Assembly (NCBI GenBank): GCA_023426125.1
Contig: JAFABI010000007.1
Coordinates: 1-64,000, forward strand
Direction: 5' to 3'
DNA length: 64,000 bases
DNA from: Bacillota bacterium
Lineage (GTDB): Bacteria > Bacillota > Clostridia > Acetivibrionales > DTU013
Position 1 is the first letter of the stretch. Every line of letters begins with the position of its first letter. Below, one piece after another: positions 1 through 9,249 of the stretch. The position numbers were made by a program, and so were the translations under genes. The notes beneath the pieces are model-generated. The model did no database searches, was not told the origin of the DNA, and was given only the letters and a program-made list of their open reading frames with translations.

Positions 1-87
1 TTCTTCAAAAATATTCAGGTCTCCGTTCCTGGGAATTTTAATCCGGCTGCACTGGCAGGGCTGATGAAAGTCCTGCAGCAATTATGA
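1..87 (+). pseudogene. IS66-family TnpA (Orf1) 3' end, partial
   Basis: The reading frame is open from base 1 to the TGA at 85-87 and gives 28 residues ending MKVLQQL. The stop overlaps the ATG of the next ORF (ATGATG at 84-89), which is the tnpA-tnpB coupling typical of IS66 elements. Assignment rests mainly on the following TnpB-like ORF; the 28 residues alone would not be diagnostic. The rest of the gene lies outside the window. Confidence 0.45.
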
Positions 88-287
88 TGCAGCACATCGC
101 CGATGGTGCAGAGCACATTTACCTTGCCCTGGGAACCACAGATTTTCGAAAACAACAAAATGGACTGGCTACATGGGTTGCGCTGAAATTCAAACTGGAT
201 CCCCATGCCGGAGCCAGTGTATTCCTGTTCTGCAATAAACGCCACTTGAAGCTTGATTTCTACCCGGTTCATTTTTATCGGCTTTAG
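84..287 (+). pseudogene. IS66-family TnpB (Orf2) fragment
   Basis: A 67-residue ORF shows the N-terminal signature of IS66 Orf2: an IYLALGTTDFRK block, then KFKLDP and FLFCNKRH, in the usual order and spacing. Full-length IS66 Orf2 proteins run to about 115 residues. Here the homology stops near residue 55 and a short unrelated tail follows, so the element is truncated. No TnpC (the DDE transposase) follows; the next complete gene is pflB. This is a dead insertion-sequence remnant. Confidence 0.7.
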
Positions 288-539
288 AGTAAGTGCTGCC
301 CTTTTTGCAGCATATTCAATAGCTGCAGCGATTTTTCGGTTCCTTATTTCGATGTCGGATTCTATGGTTTTTAAAAATTCCGTAAGCCTGGACACTTCGC
401 TGATGGATTCTTCTGCCTCACGCTTTGCATGTTTCTGAGTCTGTAATTCATCGATTTCTTTGAGAATACTGGCCTTTTTGGAGGAAACAGTATTTTCATA
501 AGCAAGAAGCCTGTCGGCAAAATCGACATTTATAGAATT
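195..539 (-). pseudogene. Decayed coiled-coil ORF, family unknown
   Basis: The minus strand is open over this stretch and encodes a charged, heptad-like sequence rich in Glu, Lys and Ala. It runs into the antisense of the IS66 fragment. There is no convincing start and no conserved motif that I recognise. It may be the tail of a serine recombinase or of another mobile-element protein, but this is a guess. Nothing else is visible between the IS66 remnant and the pfl promoter. Confidence 0.2.
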
Positions 540-607
540 AATCTAATAATCAAGCTCTCTAATTTTTACTTCAATCCTGCATATGCTTTCTGCTTTTTTA
601 ATAATTA

Positions 608-636
608 TTGAAAAACAGGGGTAAAGGATTTATAAT
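608..636 (+). promoter_or_regulatory. Sigma-A promoter of pflB-pflA
   Basis: TTGAAA (608-613) and TATAAT (631-636) are separated by 17 nt, a near-perfect vegetative promoter. It lies about 85 nt upstream of the pflB start and nothing else intervenes. Confidence 0.7.
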
Positions 637-642
637 AATTTA

Positions 643-664
643 TGTATACAATATGCAGTATACA
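643..664 (+). promoter_or_regulatory. Inverted repeat in pflB leader, possible operator
   Basis: TGTATAC (643-649) and GTATACA (658-664) form a perfect 7-bp dyad with an 8-nt spacer, starting about where transcription should begin. Its placement suits repressor binding. It is not the Rex consensus, and the cognate regulator is unknown. Confidence 0.4.
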
Positions 665-719
665 AGATCCATATTATAAATCAGTATATAACAAGCGTTT
701 GTCAGAACAGGAGGTTATT

Positions 720-2939
720 ATGAGCCATGTGTTTGTACCCGGAAAGTGGAATACAGAAATTGATGTACGGGATTTTATCCAAAAGAACTATACGCCTTAT
801 GACGGAGATGAAAGCTTTTTAGCCGTACCCACGGCTGACACGCTGCAGCTGTGGGCCCGAACCAAGGCATTGATGGCGGTGGAGCGGGAAAGAGGAGGAA
901 TCATGGGGATCGACACCGGGACGATTTCCACCATCACCTCCCATGCGGCGGGCTATATTGACAGGACCCTGGAGCGGATCGTCGGCCTGCAGACCGATGA
1001 ACCGCTGAAAAGGGCTATCATGCCCTTCGGCGGAATCCGGATGCTCAGGACTTCCCTGAAGGCGTACGGCCTGCCCATGGATCCGGAAGTGGAGAATGTG
1101 TTCAAATATCGGAAGACTCACAACGACGGTGTGTTCGACGCCTACACGGAGGAGATGAAAAAAGCGCGACACACCGGCATTATCACCGGGTTGCCGGATG
1201 CCTACGGCAGAGGAAGGATCATCGGCGATTACAGAAGAGTGGCGCTGTATGGTGTAGACTTTTTAATAGAAAAAAAGAAGGCCGCCAAGTCCAACTATGT
1301 TTTCGACATCATGGATACCCCGGCAATACGGCAAAGAGAAGAATTGAGCGAGCAGATCAAGGCGTTGGAGGAACTGAAAGTCATGGCCGCAACCTATGGC
1401 TTCGATATCAGCAGACCGGCTTCAGATACGCTGGAGGCCATTCAATGGCTGTATTTTGGCTACCTTGCTGCAGTGAAGGAGCAGAATGGGGCTGCCATGA
1501 GTCTGGGCAGGGTTTCTACCTTTCTGGATATTTATGCGCAGAGAGACCTGCAAGTGGGAAGGTATACCGAAGAAGCAATACAGGAGATGACGGATCATTT
1601 TGTGATGAAGCTCAGGATGATACGGTTTTTGCGGACTCCTTCCTACGACGAGCTGTTTTCCGGCGATCCCACTTGGGTAACCGAATCTCTTGGCGGCGTG
1701 GGAATCGACGGGAGGCATATGGTCACCAAAATGACCTACCGGTTTTTGCATACCCTCACCAACCTCGGTCCGGCTCCCGAACCCAATATGACTGTGCTCT
1801 GGTCCGCCAGACTGCCCCGGAGCTTCAAAACGTATTGCGCAAAGCTTTCTGTGGAAACTTCTTCCATTCAATATGAGAACGATGACCTGATGCGGGAAAA
1901 ATTTGGAGACGACTATGGGATTGCCTGCTGTGTTTCCGCCATGAAAATAGGCAAGCAAATGCAATTTTTCGGCGCCAGGGCAAATCTTGCCAAGGCATTG
2001 CTCTATGCCATCAACGGCGGCAAGGATGAAATCACCGGAGAACAGGTAGGGCCGGCCCTGTCACCCATTACCTCGGCGCAGCTTGATTACGGTGAAGTTA
2101 TGCAAAGGTTTGACAGCATGCTCGAATGGCTTTCCAAGCTGTATATTAATACGCTCAATATCATACATTATATGCATGACAAGTACTGTTATGAAAGAAT
2201 CCAGATGGGACTGCACGATGAAGAAATACTCCGGACCTCCGCCTGCGGAATTGCGGGACTATCGGTCGTAGTGGATTCTCTGTCCGCTATCAGGCATGCC
2301 AGGGTAAAAGTCATCCGGAACAAGCAGGGACTGGCAGTAGACTATGAAATTGAAGGGGATTATCCTAAATTCGGCAACAACGATCCTGCCGTCGACGACA
2401 TCGCCGTAAGCCTGGTCAAAAGCTTCATGCTTAAACTGAGCAAGCATCAGACCTACAGGAGCAGCAAACCAACGCTTTCCATACTGACCATCACCTCCAA
2501 CGTGGTCTACGGCAAGAAGACCGGCAGCACTCCGGACGGCAGAAAATACGGAGAACCCTTTGCGCCGGGAGCCAATCCCATGCACAAGCGCGACACCAAA
2601 GGCTGCATCGCATCCATGGCCTCTGTTGCCAAGCTTCCCTACGACTATGGAGAAGACGGGATATCCTACACCTTTTCCATTGTACCGGGCGCTCTGGGTA
2701 GGACGGACAGGGAAAAACCCGATAATCTTGTTACCTTAATGGATGCATATTTCCGTGAAAACGGCCACCATATCAATGTCAATGTGCTGAATAAGGAAGT
2801 GCTGATGGATGCCATGGAACACCCGGAAAAATATCCTCAGCTCACCATCCGGGTATCGGGATATGCGGTAAACTTTATAAAGCTCAACCGGGAACAGCAG
2901 CTTGACGTAATCAACAGGACCTTCCATGAAAGATTTTGA
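720..2939 (+). CDS. pflB: Pyruvate formate-lyase (glycyl radical enzyme)
   Basis: Cytoplasmic formate C-acetyltransferase, converting pyruvate and CoA to acetyl-CoA and formate. The 739 residues compare with about 740-760 for the family. The active-site pair is Cys403-Cys404 in a YGIACCVSAM block. The glycyl-radical site is Gly714 in IRVSGYAV, 25 residues from the C terminus, matching the spacing in E. coli PFL (C418/C419, G734). The ATG at 720 is chosen because GGAGG sits 7 nt upstream; the frame stays open to 642 but without a ribosome site there. The activase gene follows 81 nt downstream. The Gly radical makes the enzyme oxygen-sensitive, fitting an anaerobe. Other glycyl radical enzymes (diol dehydratase, choline lyase) lack the CC pair, so PFL is the secure choice. 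Confidence 0.95.
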   Translation: MSHVFVPGKWNTEIDVRDFIQKNYTPYDGDESFLAVPTADTLQLWARTKALMAVERERGGIMGIDTGTISTITSHAAGYIDRTLERIVGLQTDEPLKRAIMPFGGIRMLRTSLKAYGLPMDPEVENVFKYRKTHNDGVFDAYTEEMKKARHTGIITGLPDAYGRGRIIGDYRRVALYGVDFLIEKKKAAKSNYVFDIMDTPAIRQREELSEQIKALEELKVMAATYGFDISRPASDTLEAIQWLYFGYLAAVKEQNGAAMSLGRVSTFLDIYAQRDLQVGRYTEEAIQEMTDHFVMKLRMIRFLRTPSYDELFSGDPTWVTESLGGVGIDGRHMVTKMTYRFLHTLTNLGPAPEPNMTVLWSARLPRSFKTYCAKLSVETSSIQYENDDLMREKFGDDYGIACCVSAMKIGKQMQFFGARANLAKALLYAINGGKDEITGEQVGPALSPITSAQLDYGEVMQRFDSMLEWLSKLYINTLNIIHYMHDKYCYERIQMGLHDEEILRTSACGIAGLSVVVDSLSAIRHARVKVIRNKQGLAVDYEIEGDYPKFGNNDPAVDDIAVSLVKSFMLKLSKHQTYRSSKPTLSILTITSNVVYGKKTGSTPDGRKYGEPFAPGANPMHKRDTKGCIASMASVAKLPYDYGEDGISYTFSIVPGALGRTDREKPDNLVTLMDAYFRENGHHINVNVLNKEVLMDAMEHPEKYPQLTIRVSGYAVNFIKLNREQQLDVINRTFHERF

Positions 2940-3020
2940 ATGCGGCGGAGAGCTTTCCTTCCGCCCGCAAGGGTATAAATAGTCACAAAAGTAATATAGG
3001 CAGAAAGGGGTTGGACGGAT

Positions 3021-3740
3021 ATGAAAGGCTATGTGCATTCGGTGGAAACCTTCGGCACGCTGGACGGACCGGGAATCAGGTATGTGATTTTTCTTCAGGG
3101 CTGTCCCTTGCGGTGTAAATTCTGTCACAACCCCGACAGCTGGAAGCTTTATGCCGGCAGGGAGTATAGCGTAGAAGAGCTCATGGATGACATATTAAAA
3201 TACAAAAGCTTTATCCAAAACGGCGGAGTCACCTTATCCGGCGGAGAACCTTTGCTGCAGCCCGATTTTGCCCTGGAAATCTTCCGGCAGTGCAAAGCTC
3301 ATGGGATCCATACGGCGGTGGATACCTCCGGCGCCATTCCTCTCCTGATATGCAGGGAGGCTGTTGATGCGGTTGACCTGGTGCTGCTGGACATCAAGCA
3401 TATTGATACGGATGCGTGCCGGGAGTTGACGGGCCAGGGTAACGAAAATACTCTGGCTCTCCTGGAATACCTTGAAAAAACCAAAAAGGATGTTTGGATA
3501 CGTCACGTTGTCATCCCCGGAATCACAGAGGACTATGCGGCCATAGAAAAAATGGCGGCATACCTTTCCCGCTATACGGTCATCCGCCGACTGGAAGTAC
3601 TTCCCTTTCATAAAATGGGGGAATATAAATGGAAGCTGCTTGGGGAGAAATATACGCTCACAGACACATTGGAACCTGGCAAAGATTCTATTCTGAAGAT
3701 CAAGGAAATTTTTTTGAAATATCATATAAACGCGGTATAG
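3021..3740 (+). CDS. pflA: Pyruvate formate-lyase activating enzyme
   Basis: Radical SAM activase that abstracts a hydrogen from the PFL radical glycine. The 239 residues are family length. The [4Fe-4S] motif CX3CX2C is Cys28, Cys32 and Cys35 in GCPLRCKFCHNP, followed by the SAM-binding SGGEP block. There is no extra ferredoxin-like cysteine insert, which separates it from activases of other glycyl radical enzymes. It lies 81 nt after pflB in the same direction, presumably as one operon. Confidence 0.95.
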   Translation: MKGYVHSVETFGTLDGPGIRYVIFLQGCPLRCKFCHNPDSWKLYAGREYSVEELMDDILKYKSFIQNGGVTLSGGEPLLQPDFALEIFRQCKAHGIHTAVDTSGAIPLLICREAVDAVDLVLLDIKHIDTDACRELTGQGNENTLALLEYLEKTKKDVWIRHVVIPGITEDYAAIEKMAAYLSRYTVIRRLEVLPFHKMGEYKWKLLGEKYTLTDTLEPGKDSILKIKEIFLKYHINAV

Positions 3741-4008
3741 CCTTTCGTTTTGTCCGTATGGTGACTGTCAAAAATCTCTTCAGCCAAGTGGTTATGGCTA
3801 CAGGGAAGAGCCCTGTCAAGGAAATTTTTATTATAATAATTTTTTACCTTTAAATGGTACATGAATTTTCGTATAATTAACAATAAGAAGTATTGAACTG
3901 TCATTGAAACAGTTTCATATCTGTCGCACCCGGACTTGCACGCAGCAGGCGATTTTGTGCTGCTCAAATAGCGTAAATCAAGATCAAATAAAAAGTGAGG
4001 CTTGCAGT

Positions 4009-5016
4009 ATGAGTGATATCAACAAAACATCCCTTCTAAGCGCTCTTGGCAATATGCTCAAAGCAGAAATCAACGATGCGTCTTTTTCGATTCAGGTTTT
4101 ACAGGGAGGGACTGTCGGCGAAGTATGTCGTATAGTCGGTGAAGCCATGGCAGGCAATGGATTCTTACCATATTCCATTGTGCTGAAAACGCAACGCAAA
4201 TGGGACCGTCACGGTGACCCCAACTGTTGGCGGCGTGAATACGATATCTACAAAAATGGACTTGTCGACGGACTTCACAACTCAATTAAGCTCCCACGTT
4301 GCTTTTTGCTTGAATTTGAAGATGAGACCACTCGCATCTGGATGGAAGACATCAGTGGTGTGACCGGCAATAAACAATTACACGCTGCTGAGCTTGCGCT
4401 TGCTGCCGAAAAACTCGGTGAGCTTCAGGCGGACTTTAACATGAACGGTAATAAGGATTTGCCATACCTGAGGGATTATCCGGCAGTGCGTTCCAGCTTT
4501 GATCTATGGTGGAAGCGCATGAAAGGGCTCTTAAACGAAAATATCGATGGTTTTCCGGATGATTTATGGCTTATGCTGCTTGATTATGCGAAACGTGCCG
4601 AAGACTTGCTGGATTCGTTTGACGGGTTGCCGCTTACATTATGCCAGGGGGACGTACATCACGACAATTTGATTTTCAAGGAAACGGCAGATGGAACGGA
4701 CATATATCTGATCGATTGGGATTGCGCCGGATACGGGCGCATGGGTGAAGATGCCGTCGATGTCCTTATGGAGGCCTTTGTCTACTCGGATAGAGATGTT
4801 TCGTTGCTGCCGAATTTTAAGCAGCATATCATTGAAGGTTACTGTAAAGGTGTGAGAAGCCAGGGCCTGGATTTTGATATGGATGACAACCTTGTAAGAA
4901 ATATCTTTGCCCTTGCCTGGGGATTTCGCATTGCAGACCTTTACTTATATTACAAGGATGATTACTCTAAAAGGCGGTGCGTGGAAATATTGCAAACAAT
5001 GTTGATGGGGAGATGA
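4009..5016 (+). CDS. Aminoglycoside/choline-kinase-type phosphotransferase
   Basis: A 335-residue protein-kinase-fold small-molecule kinase (APH family). The catalytic loop is LCQGDVHHDNLIF, with Asp215 and Asn220 by my count, and the metal-binding Asp236 is in LIDWDCAGYG. The ATG at 4009 is preferred because GTGAGG lies just upstream and the homologous region begins there; the frame is open back to 3904. The substrate cannot be read from the sequence. It is followed within 63 nt by two acetyltransferases, a cluster reminiscent of antibiotic-modifying gene sets. Confidence 0.8.
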   Translation: MSDINKTSLLSALGNMLKAEINDASFSIQVLQGGTVGEVCRIVGEAMAGNGFLPYSIVLKTQRKWDRHGDPNCWRREYDIYKNGLVDGLHNSIKLPRCFLLEFEDETTRIWMEDISGVTGNKQLHAAELALAAEKLGELQADFNMNGNKDLPYLRDYPAVRSSFDLWWKRMKGLLNENIDGFPDDLWLMLLDYAKRAEDLLDSFDGLPLTLCQGDVHHDNLIFKETADGTDIYLIDWDCAGYGRMGEDAVDVLMEAFVYSDRDVSLLPNFKQHIIEGYCKGVRSQGLDFDMDDNLVRNIFALAWGFRIADLYLYYKDDYSKRRCVEILQTMLMGR

Positions 5017-5078
5017 AGCCGTATGCCGATGGATCAGGCACATTATGTGCCATACTTAAAAAGTAGGAGGATAAAATA

Positions 5079-5888
5079 ATGACGAAATCAAACATTACCA
5101 TTCGTCTTGAGCGTCCCGAAGATTACCGCATGGTTGAAGAATTGACCCGCGAAGCCTTCTGGGGAAACAGCCGTCATATTTGTGACGAGCATCTGCTTGT
5201 AAAAAGGCTCCGCAAGGTTTCGGCATTTGTGCCGGAGCTTGACTATGTGGCCGAGGTAGACGGAAGGCTTGTGGGCCACATCATATACACGAAAAGCAAA
5301 ATTGAGGACGCTTCGGGCAAAATTTACGAGACATTGACATTCGGACCCCTTAGTGTGCTGCCCGGATACCAGAACACCGGGGTAGGCAAGGCGCTCATGC
5401 TGCACACGTTTGCTGAGGCAAGACGGCTTGGTTGCCGCGCCGTATTGATCTTTGGCCATCCGGATTATTATCCGCGTGTCGGATTTCGGCGGGCATCGGA
5501 GTTTCGCATAACTACCGCCGACGGCTGGAACTTTGATCCATTCATGGCGCTGCCTCTCTATGATGGCGCACTTGATGGCATACATGGCCGGTATTTCATT
5601 GATCCTGTTTATGACGATCTTGACGAAAAGGATGTTTTGGAGTTTGAAAAGAGTTTTCCACCCAAGGAGAAATTTATCCCCGTCCCCATCGCCGTATTGC
5701 TTTGCCGCCTTAAACCTGATGCGCAGAGGGCAATTGAGGGATTGGGATGTCCATATCTTGATGTGATGAAGGGCAAAAGTGAGCGTGAAATATCAGCGCT
5801 TCCAGGCATTGACAGGAAGTCCGTAGACACCATCCGGGAGGTTATGCTGGAGCATGGCTACCGCTGGGGCGAGGAGAAAAAATTGTAA
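5079..5888 (+). CDS. GNAT N-acetyltransferase with C-terminal extension
   Basis: A 269-residue protein. Residues 1-165 form a GNAT fold with the acetyl-CoA loop VLPGYQNTGVGKALM and the beta-bulge PDYYPRVGF. The last 40 or so residues (SEREISALPGIDRKSVDTIR) look like a small helix-hairpin-helix-type extension not needed for catalysis. AGGAGG lies before the ATG. The stop overlaps the start of the next gene (TAATG), so the two are translationally coupled. Substrate unknown. Confidence 0.8.
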   Translation: MTKSNITIRLERPEDYRMVEELTREAFWGNSRHICDEHLLVKRLRKVSAFVPELDYVAEVDGRLVGHIIYTKSKIEDASGKIYETLTFGPLSVLPGYQNTGVGKALMLHTFAEARRLGCRAVLIFGHPDYYPRVGFRRASEFRITTADGWNFDPFMALPLYDGALDGIHGRYFIDPVYDDLDEKDVLEFEKSFPPKEKFIPVPIAVLLCRLKPDAQRAIEGLGCPYLDVMKGKSEREISALPGIDRKSVDTIREVMLEHGYRWGEEKKL

Positions 5889-6853
5889 TGAAGATCGTTG
5901 ACTTTACGATCGAACACATTGTGCAAGCGGAGCAAATTGCCCGCCAAAATTATGAAGCAGAACGTCGTTTTGTCCATACACTCCCGTCTGTGAAAGAATT
6001 CCCTGACCTGAGACCGTTTACGGAAAACAATCTTGGTGTTGCGGCCTTTGAGGGTGGCCATATGATCGGTTTCTTGTGCAGTGTATCACCGTTCAGCAAC
6101 GCCTTTCGCTCTACCGGCGCAATTGGGGGATTCTCGCCAATGCACGCAAACGGGACAATACCCGAAAACCGTGTACAGATATATGCCCGGATGTATCAGA
6201 CAGCAGGTGAAAAATGGGTGAAAGCCGGAGTCTCCAGCCACGCGGTTTGCCTGTACGTCCACGATAAAGCGGGGCAGGAGCAATTTTTCCGTTACGGCTT
6301 CGGTCTGCGCTGCATTGATGCGATACGGGGAATGGATGAAATTGAAACACAGCCGTGTCATGGCTTTGATTTAGTAGAACTTACGCCGGAGGAATATATA
6401 AGCATATTGCCGCTCGTTCACATGTTGGACGCACACATGGCGGCCAGTCCAACCTTCATTCTGCGTCAATCCGACACCGAAGCCTCATTTGTGGGGAGAA
6501 CAAACCGGAATCATTCCCGTTATTTTGCTGCAAAAGTTCCTGGTAAAATCATTGCATTCCTCAGAACTGAAAGGGACGGAGAAACTTTTATATGTGAAAC
6601 ACCTGATTATATCCATATCACCGGGGCTTACTGCCTGCCTGAAAACCGGGGGATTGGTGTGTATCAGAACCTGCTTAATTTTATGATTCGCACGTTAAAA
6701 AGCGCGGGTTATACACGTTTGGGTGTCGACTTCGAGAGCATCAACCCGGCGGCTTCCGGCTTCTGGCTCAAATACTTTACTGCGTACACTCATAGTGTTG
6801 TAAGGCGTGTTGACGAGCATGTCATAACAGCGACGGCAATGATGGAAAAATGA
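5888..6853 (+). CDS. Tandem GNAT acetyltransferase
   Basis: A 321-residue protein with two GNAT-like halves. The second half carries the clearer acetyl-CoA segment (ITGAYCLPENRGIGVYQNLL) and a typical LGVDFESINPAASGFWLKYF tail. It starts inside the stop of the preceding acetyltransferase and ends with an ATGA overlap onto the methyltransferase fragment. The three ORFs are therefore a tight operon. Substrate unknown. Confidence 0.75.
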   Translation: MKIVDFTIEHIVQAEQIARQNYEAERRFVHTLPSVKEFPDLRPFTENNLGVAAFEGGHMIGFLCSVSPFSNAFRSTGAIGGFSPMHANGTIPENRVQIYARMYQTAGEKWVKAGVSSHAVCLYVHDKAGQEQFFRYGFGLRCIDAIRGMDEIETQPCHGFDLVELTPEEYISILPLVHMLDAHMAASPTFILRQSDTEASFVGRTNRNHSRYFAAKVPGKIIAFLRTERDGETFICETPDYIHITGAYCLPENRGIGVYQNLLNFMIRTLKSAGYTRLGVDFESINPAASGFWLKYFTAYTHSVVRRVDEHVITATAMMEK

Positions 6854-7104
6854 TATTACTGGACAGCATGTACGACAAGTATACCGGTATCAGCACTTTC
6901 GTCCGCAGGTTTGATCTAACGCTCAAAAGCGTCGAGGTCATCAAAAAAGATATATCTTGTTTAAAACACTTCGCTATGCTTGAACAGATTCACAAATGGT
7001 TACCAAATACTGGATTTGTAGTCGAGCAGGAATATGGCGACTATAACCGCAATCCCATCAGTGAAGCTACATCCAGGGCAATCATCTACGCAAGGAAAGG
7101 ATAA
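6850..7104 (+). pseudogene. C-terminal fragment of SAM-dependent methyltransferase
   Basis: The 84 codons resemble only the last third of a class I methyltransferase: the MLEQIHKWLPNTGFVVEQEYGDY segment and the terminal SRAIIYARKG strand. The SAM-binding glycine-rich motif is absent, so the gene is 5'-truncated. It begins in an ATGA overlap with the GNAT gene. Its last 87 nt and 11 nt beyond the stop recur at 9130-9227. Confidence 0.65.
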
Positions 7105-7115
7105 TTTTACAGAGC
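7018..7115 (+). repeat. 98-nt direct repeat, copy A (methyltransferase 3' end)
   Basis: Bases 7018-7115 match 9130-9227 in the same orientation with one difference (G at 7035 versus A). The repeat covers the coding end of the methyltransferase fragment, its TAA stop and 11 downstream bases. It bounds a segment of about 2.0 kb carrying the AlbA_2 gene. Confidence 0.95.
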
Positions 7116-7185
7116 TGCAAAATAATCATCAAGGTGTAATGCAAACAGCCTTTTTCCGTAACGGGATACATATCATATTCATAAC

Positions 7186-8718
7186 TTACTTACTGCTTAC
7201 TTTCTTTACATCCCAGTGTCCGGTTTTATTAGATCCTACCCTGGTTAGAATTCCTTTTTTCTTTAATGAAGAAAGTGCCCTTTCAACTGTACTTAGTGAT
7301 AATCCAGTCATTTTAGATATTTGTGGTTTTGTCACTTTATCATTTCCTAGTATCACTTTAATAACACTTTTTTCAGTTTCATTTATTACTTCATTTATTA
7401 CTTCATTTATCACTTCATTTGAAGTGATATTATTGAAGGCATCTGATTGGGATTGTGCTTTATCTATGGCACCACCGTTTCCATCCTTACCCCGAAAAGT
7501 TACGACAAAATCGCCATGAACATCATCAAAATCAGGTTTTTGAAGACCATGATTCAGCATTTCATCAATCATAGTCGGAATTCCCGAACCACGGTTTTCA
7601 ACAATGCCCATATCCTCAAGCACTCGAATGAGGTTCGGATTTCGTGCATCATAGTTCTTTTTCTTTCCTATTTCCTCAATCGTTATTCTTCCAAAAAGTC
7701 CTCCGGGATTCTGTATTTCAATGCGATTCTTATAAATGCGCATTTGTATATAAATACCTTCCGAGTGTATACTATAGTCCCTGTGCAGCAGGGCATTGAT
7801 AACTGCTTCGCGAATTGCCTTTGAAGGATACTCTGCCTTGTCCTCACGCTTACCCGTCTTGCCGTTGATAATAGTTCTCACAGCTATGTTCTTAAGCAAA
7901 AAAGCAATGCTTCCTTCTATCATTTCTTGAATTGTACCTTCAATCTTCTTATTATCGATGAAACGCTCTCTAACACCACCTACTTCACCTATTTCATAGC
8001 CAGGTACAGCAATGCATGTAACTGTCCATTGCGGAAAAAAACTCTGAGGATAAACACCAAAACATAGTAACCCTGCAACGGTAGGTTTCAAGCTTCCTTT
8101 CTCATCTAGCGCAATAATTCCAAGGTCCAGTAGCATCCGTTCCTTACCCAGTTTAGCGAAATTTGGCTTCTTGGAAATTTGCAGTTTGAGATACTCATCT
8201 ATTTTATCATTATCCAGATTAACCATATCTGCCCTTTGAACTATACGAAGTTCGTCATGTATATTGTTTTTAAAGGCAATTAAACTATATATCTCTTTAT
8301 CTGTCATTCTTATATCGGCATCACCTACACGGATGTAGGAACCCTTTTGAATTCCAGCGCCGGAGTAGTAAACAGGTTTATCTTGAAAAGAAGCTTCCGG
8401 AATTTCTACAGCAACAACAACTTTATCCTCCTGGATTAAAGTGCTAAATGCGGCTCGAACGGCAGGTATCATTTGATTGCATTGTTCTATTACTTTTTTT
8501 TGAAGATCAGCAGCATCATAAACGCCACATACCTCAAACCCCTTTTCTTCATCAATACCAAAAATGATTATACCACCCGTTTTATTGGAAAAAGCTGATA
8601 TCGTATCGTAAAGCTTTTTGGGACAGCCTGCTTTTGCTGCTTTTGCTTCTATGTTGTTAATTTCAGATTTTGCCATTTGCAAAGACTTTATTATGTCCAG
8701 AATTTCAATATCCAACAT
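7186..8718 (-). CDS. AlbA_2 domain / GHKL ATPase-type transcriptional regulator
   Basis: A 510-residue protein. An N-terminal AlbA_2 (Schlafen-type) domain shows TGGIIIFGIDEE near residues 50-60. A HATPase-like middle follows with AIREAVINALLHRDYS and NRGSGIPTMIDEM. A C-terminal winged helix (KPQISKMTGLSLSTVERALS) completes it. Before the winged helix is a tandem NEVINEVINEVINE tract, encoded by 12-nt DNA repeats near 7380-7430. AAGGTG precedes the ATG at 8718. The family includes ATP-binding regulators often found in accessory and defence regions. It is the main cargo between the two 98-nt direct repeats. The biological target is unknown. Confidence 0.8.
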   Translation of the reverse strand: MLDIEILDIIKSLQMAKSEINNIEAKAAKAGCPKKLYDTISAFSNKTGGIIIFGIDEEKGFEVCGVYDAADLQKKVIEQCNQMIPAVRAAFSTLIQEDKVVVAVEIPEASFQDKPVYYSGAGIQKGSYIRVGDADIRMTDKEIYSLIAFKNNIHDELRIVQRADMVNLDNDKIDEYLKLQISKKPNFAKLGKERMLLDLGIIALDEKGSLKPTVAGLLCFGVYPQSFFPQWTVTCIAVPGYEIGEVGGVRERFIDNKKIEGTIQEMIEGSIAFLLKNIAVRTIINGKTGKREDKAEYPSKAIREAVINALLHRDYSIHSEGIYIQMRIYKNRIEIQNPGGLFGRITIEEIGKKKNYDARNPNLIRVLEDMGIVENRGSGIPTMIDEMLNHGLQKPDFDDVHGDFVVTFRGKDGNGGAIDKAQSQSDAFNNITSNEVINEVINEVINETEKSVIKVILGNDKVTKPQISKMTGLSLSTVERALSSLKKKGILTRVGSNKTGHWDVKKVSSK

Positions 8719-8876
8719 GTTTACTCACCTTCTTTCCACTTTAATACCGTCTTTTACTCCTCTTACATTTCACATTTAATAAGTTCAAGGTTACCATATT
8801 GTATCCCGGTAAAAAATATGCTGTTTTTAGGATACTTATGCTGTGCTCTTTCACCTTTGCCTTGTCCGGTGTGTTA

Positions 8877-9023
8877 TCACTCCAATAGAATGTGATTCAC
8901 ATTTACCAAAGCCAGGAAAAAAAACTCTTTCAATTTCTCTACAAGTATCCCCATCTTTTCCATGTCAGTATCAAGTCGATTTTTAACCCGTAACAAATGA
9001 TCTATTTCAACTATTTGGCTCAT
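8877..9023 (-). CDS. Possible small coiled-coil protein (48 aa)
   Basis: ATG at 9023 with AAGG nine bases upstream. The product is helical and charged: MSQIVEIDHLLRVKNR, then a Glu/Lys-rich stretch. It is encoded on the same strand as, and upstream of, the AlbA_2 gene, still inside the direct-repeat bounded segment. It may be a real small protein or the remnant of a larger one. The rest of 8719-9129 shows no other gene; AATGTGATTCACATT (8889-8903) is a perfect palindrome within this ORF. Confidence 0.3.
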   Translation of the reverse strand: MSQIVEIDHLLRVKNRLDTDMEKMGILVEKLKEFFFLALVNVNHILLE

Positions 9024-9129
9024 TAGTAAATACCTTTTTATCATGTTTACATTTTAACATTTTTTCATTTATATATCCATATTTTTGAATATTACTAATC
9101 AACCGGGTTGAGAGTCCAGGGAGAAGGCG

Positions 9130-9227
9130 GTAGTCGAGCAGGAATATAGCGACTATAACCGCAATCCCATCAGTGAAGCTACATCCAGGGCAATCATCTA
9201 CGCAAGGAAAGGATAATTTTACAGAGC
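9130..9227 (+). repeat. 98-nt direct repeat, copy B (orphan methyltransferase 3' end)
   Basis: Near-identical to 7018-7115. No methyltransferase coding sequence precedes it, so it is an orphan copy marking the right edge of the AlbA_2-carrying segment. Confidence 0.95.
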
Positions 9228-9249
9228 CGCCAATCCTTATTTTTTATAT

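Noticed and set aside
7380..7432. 12-nt tandem repeats as a possible CRISPR
   Set aside because: They are contiguous, have no spacers, and encode the NEVI repeats within the AlbA_2 protein.
8889..8903. AATGTGATTCACATT as a CRP/FNR site
   Set aside because: The TGTGA/TCACA arms are one base apart instead of six, and it lies inside a possible small ORF.
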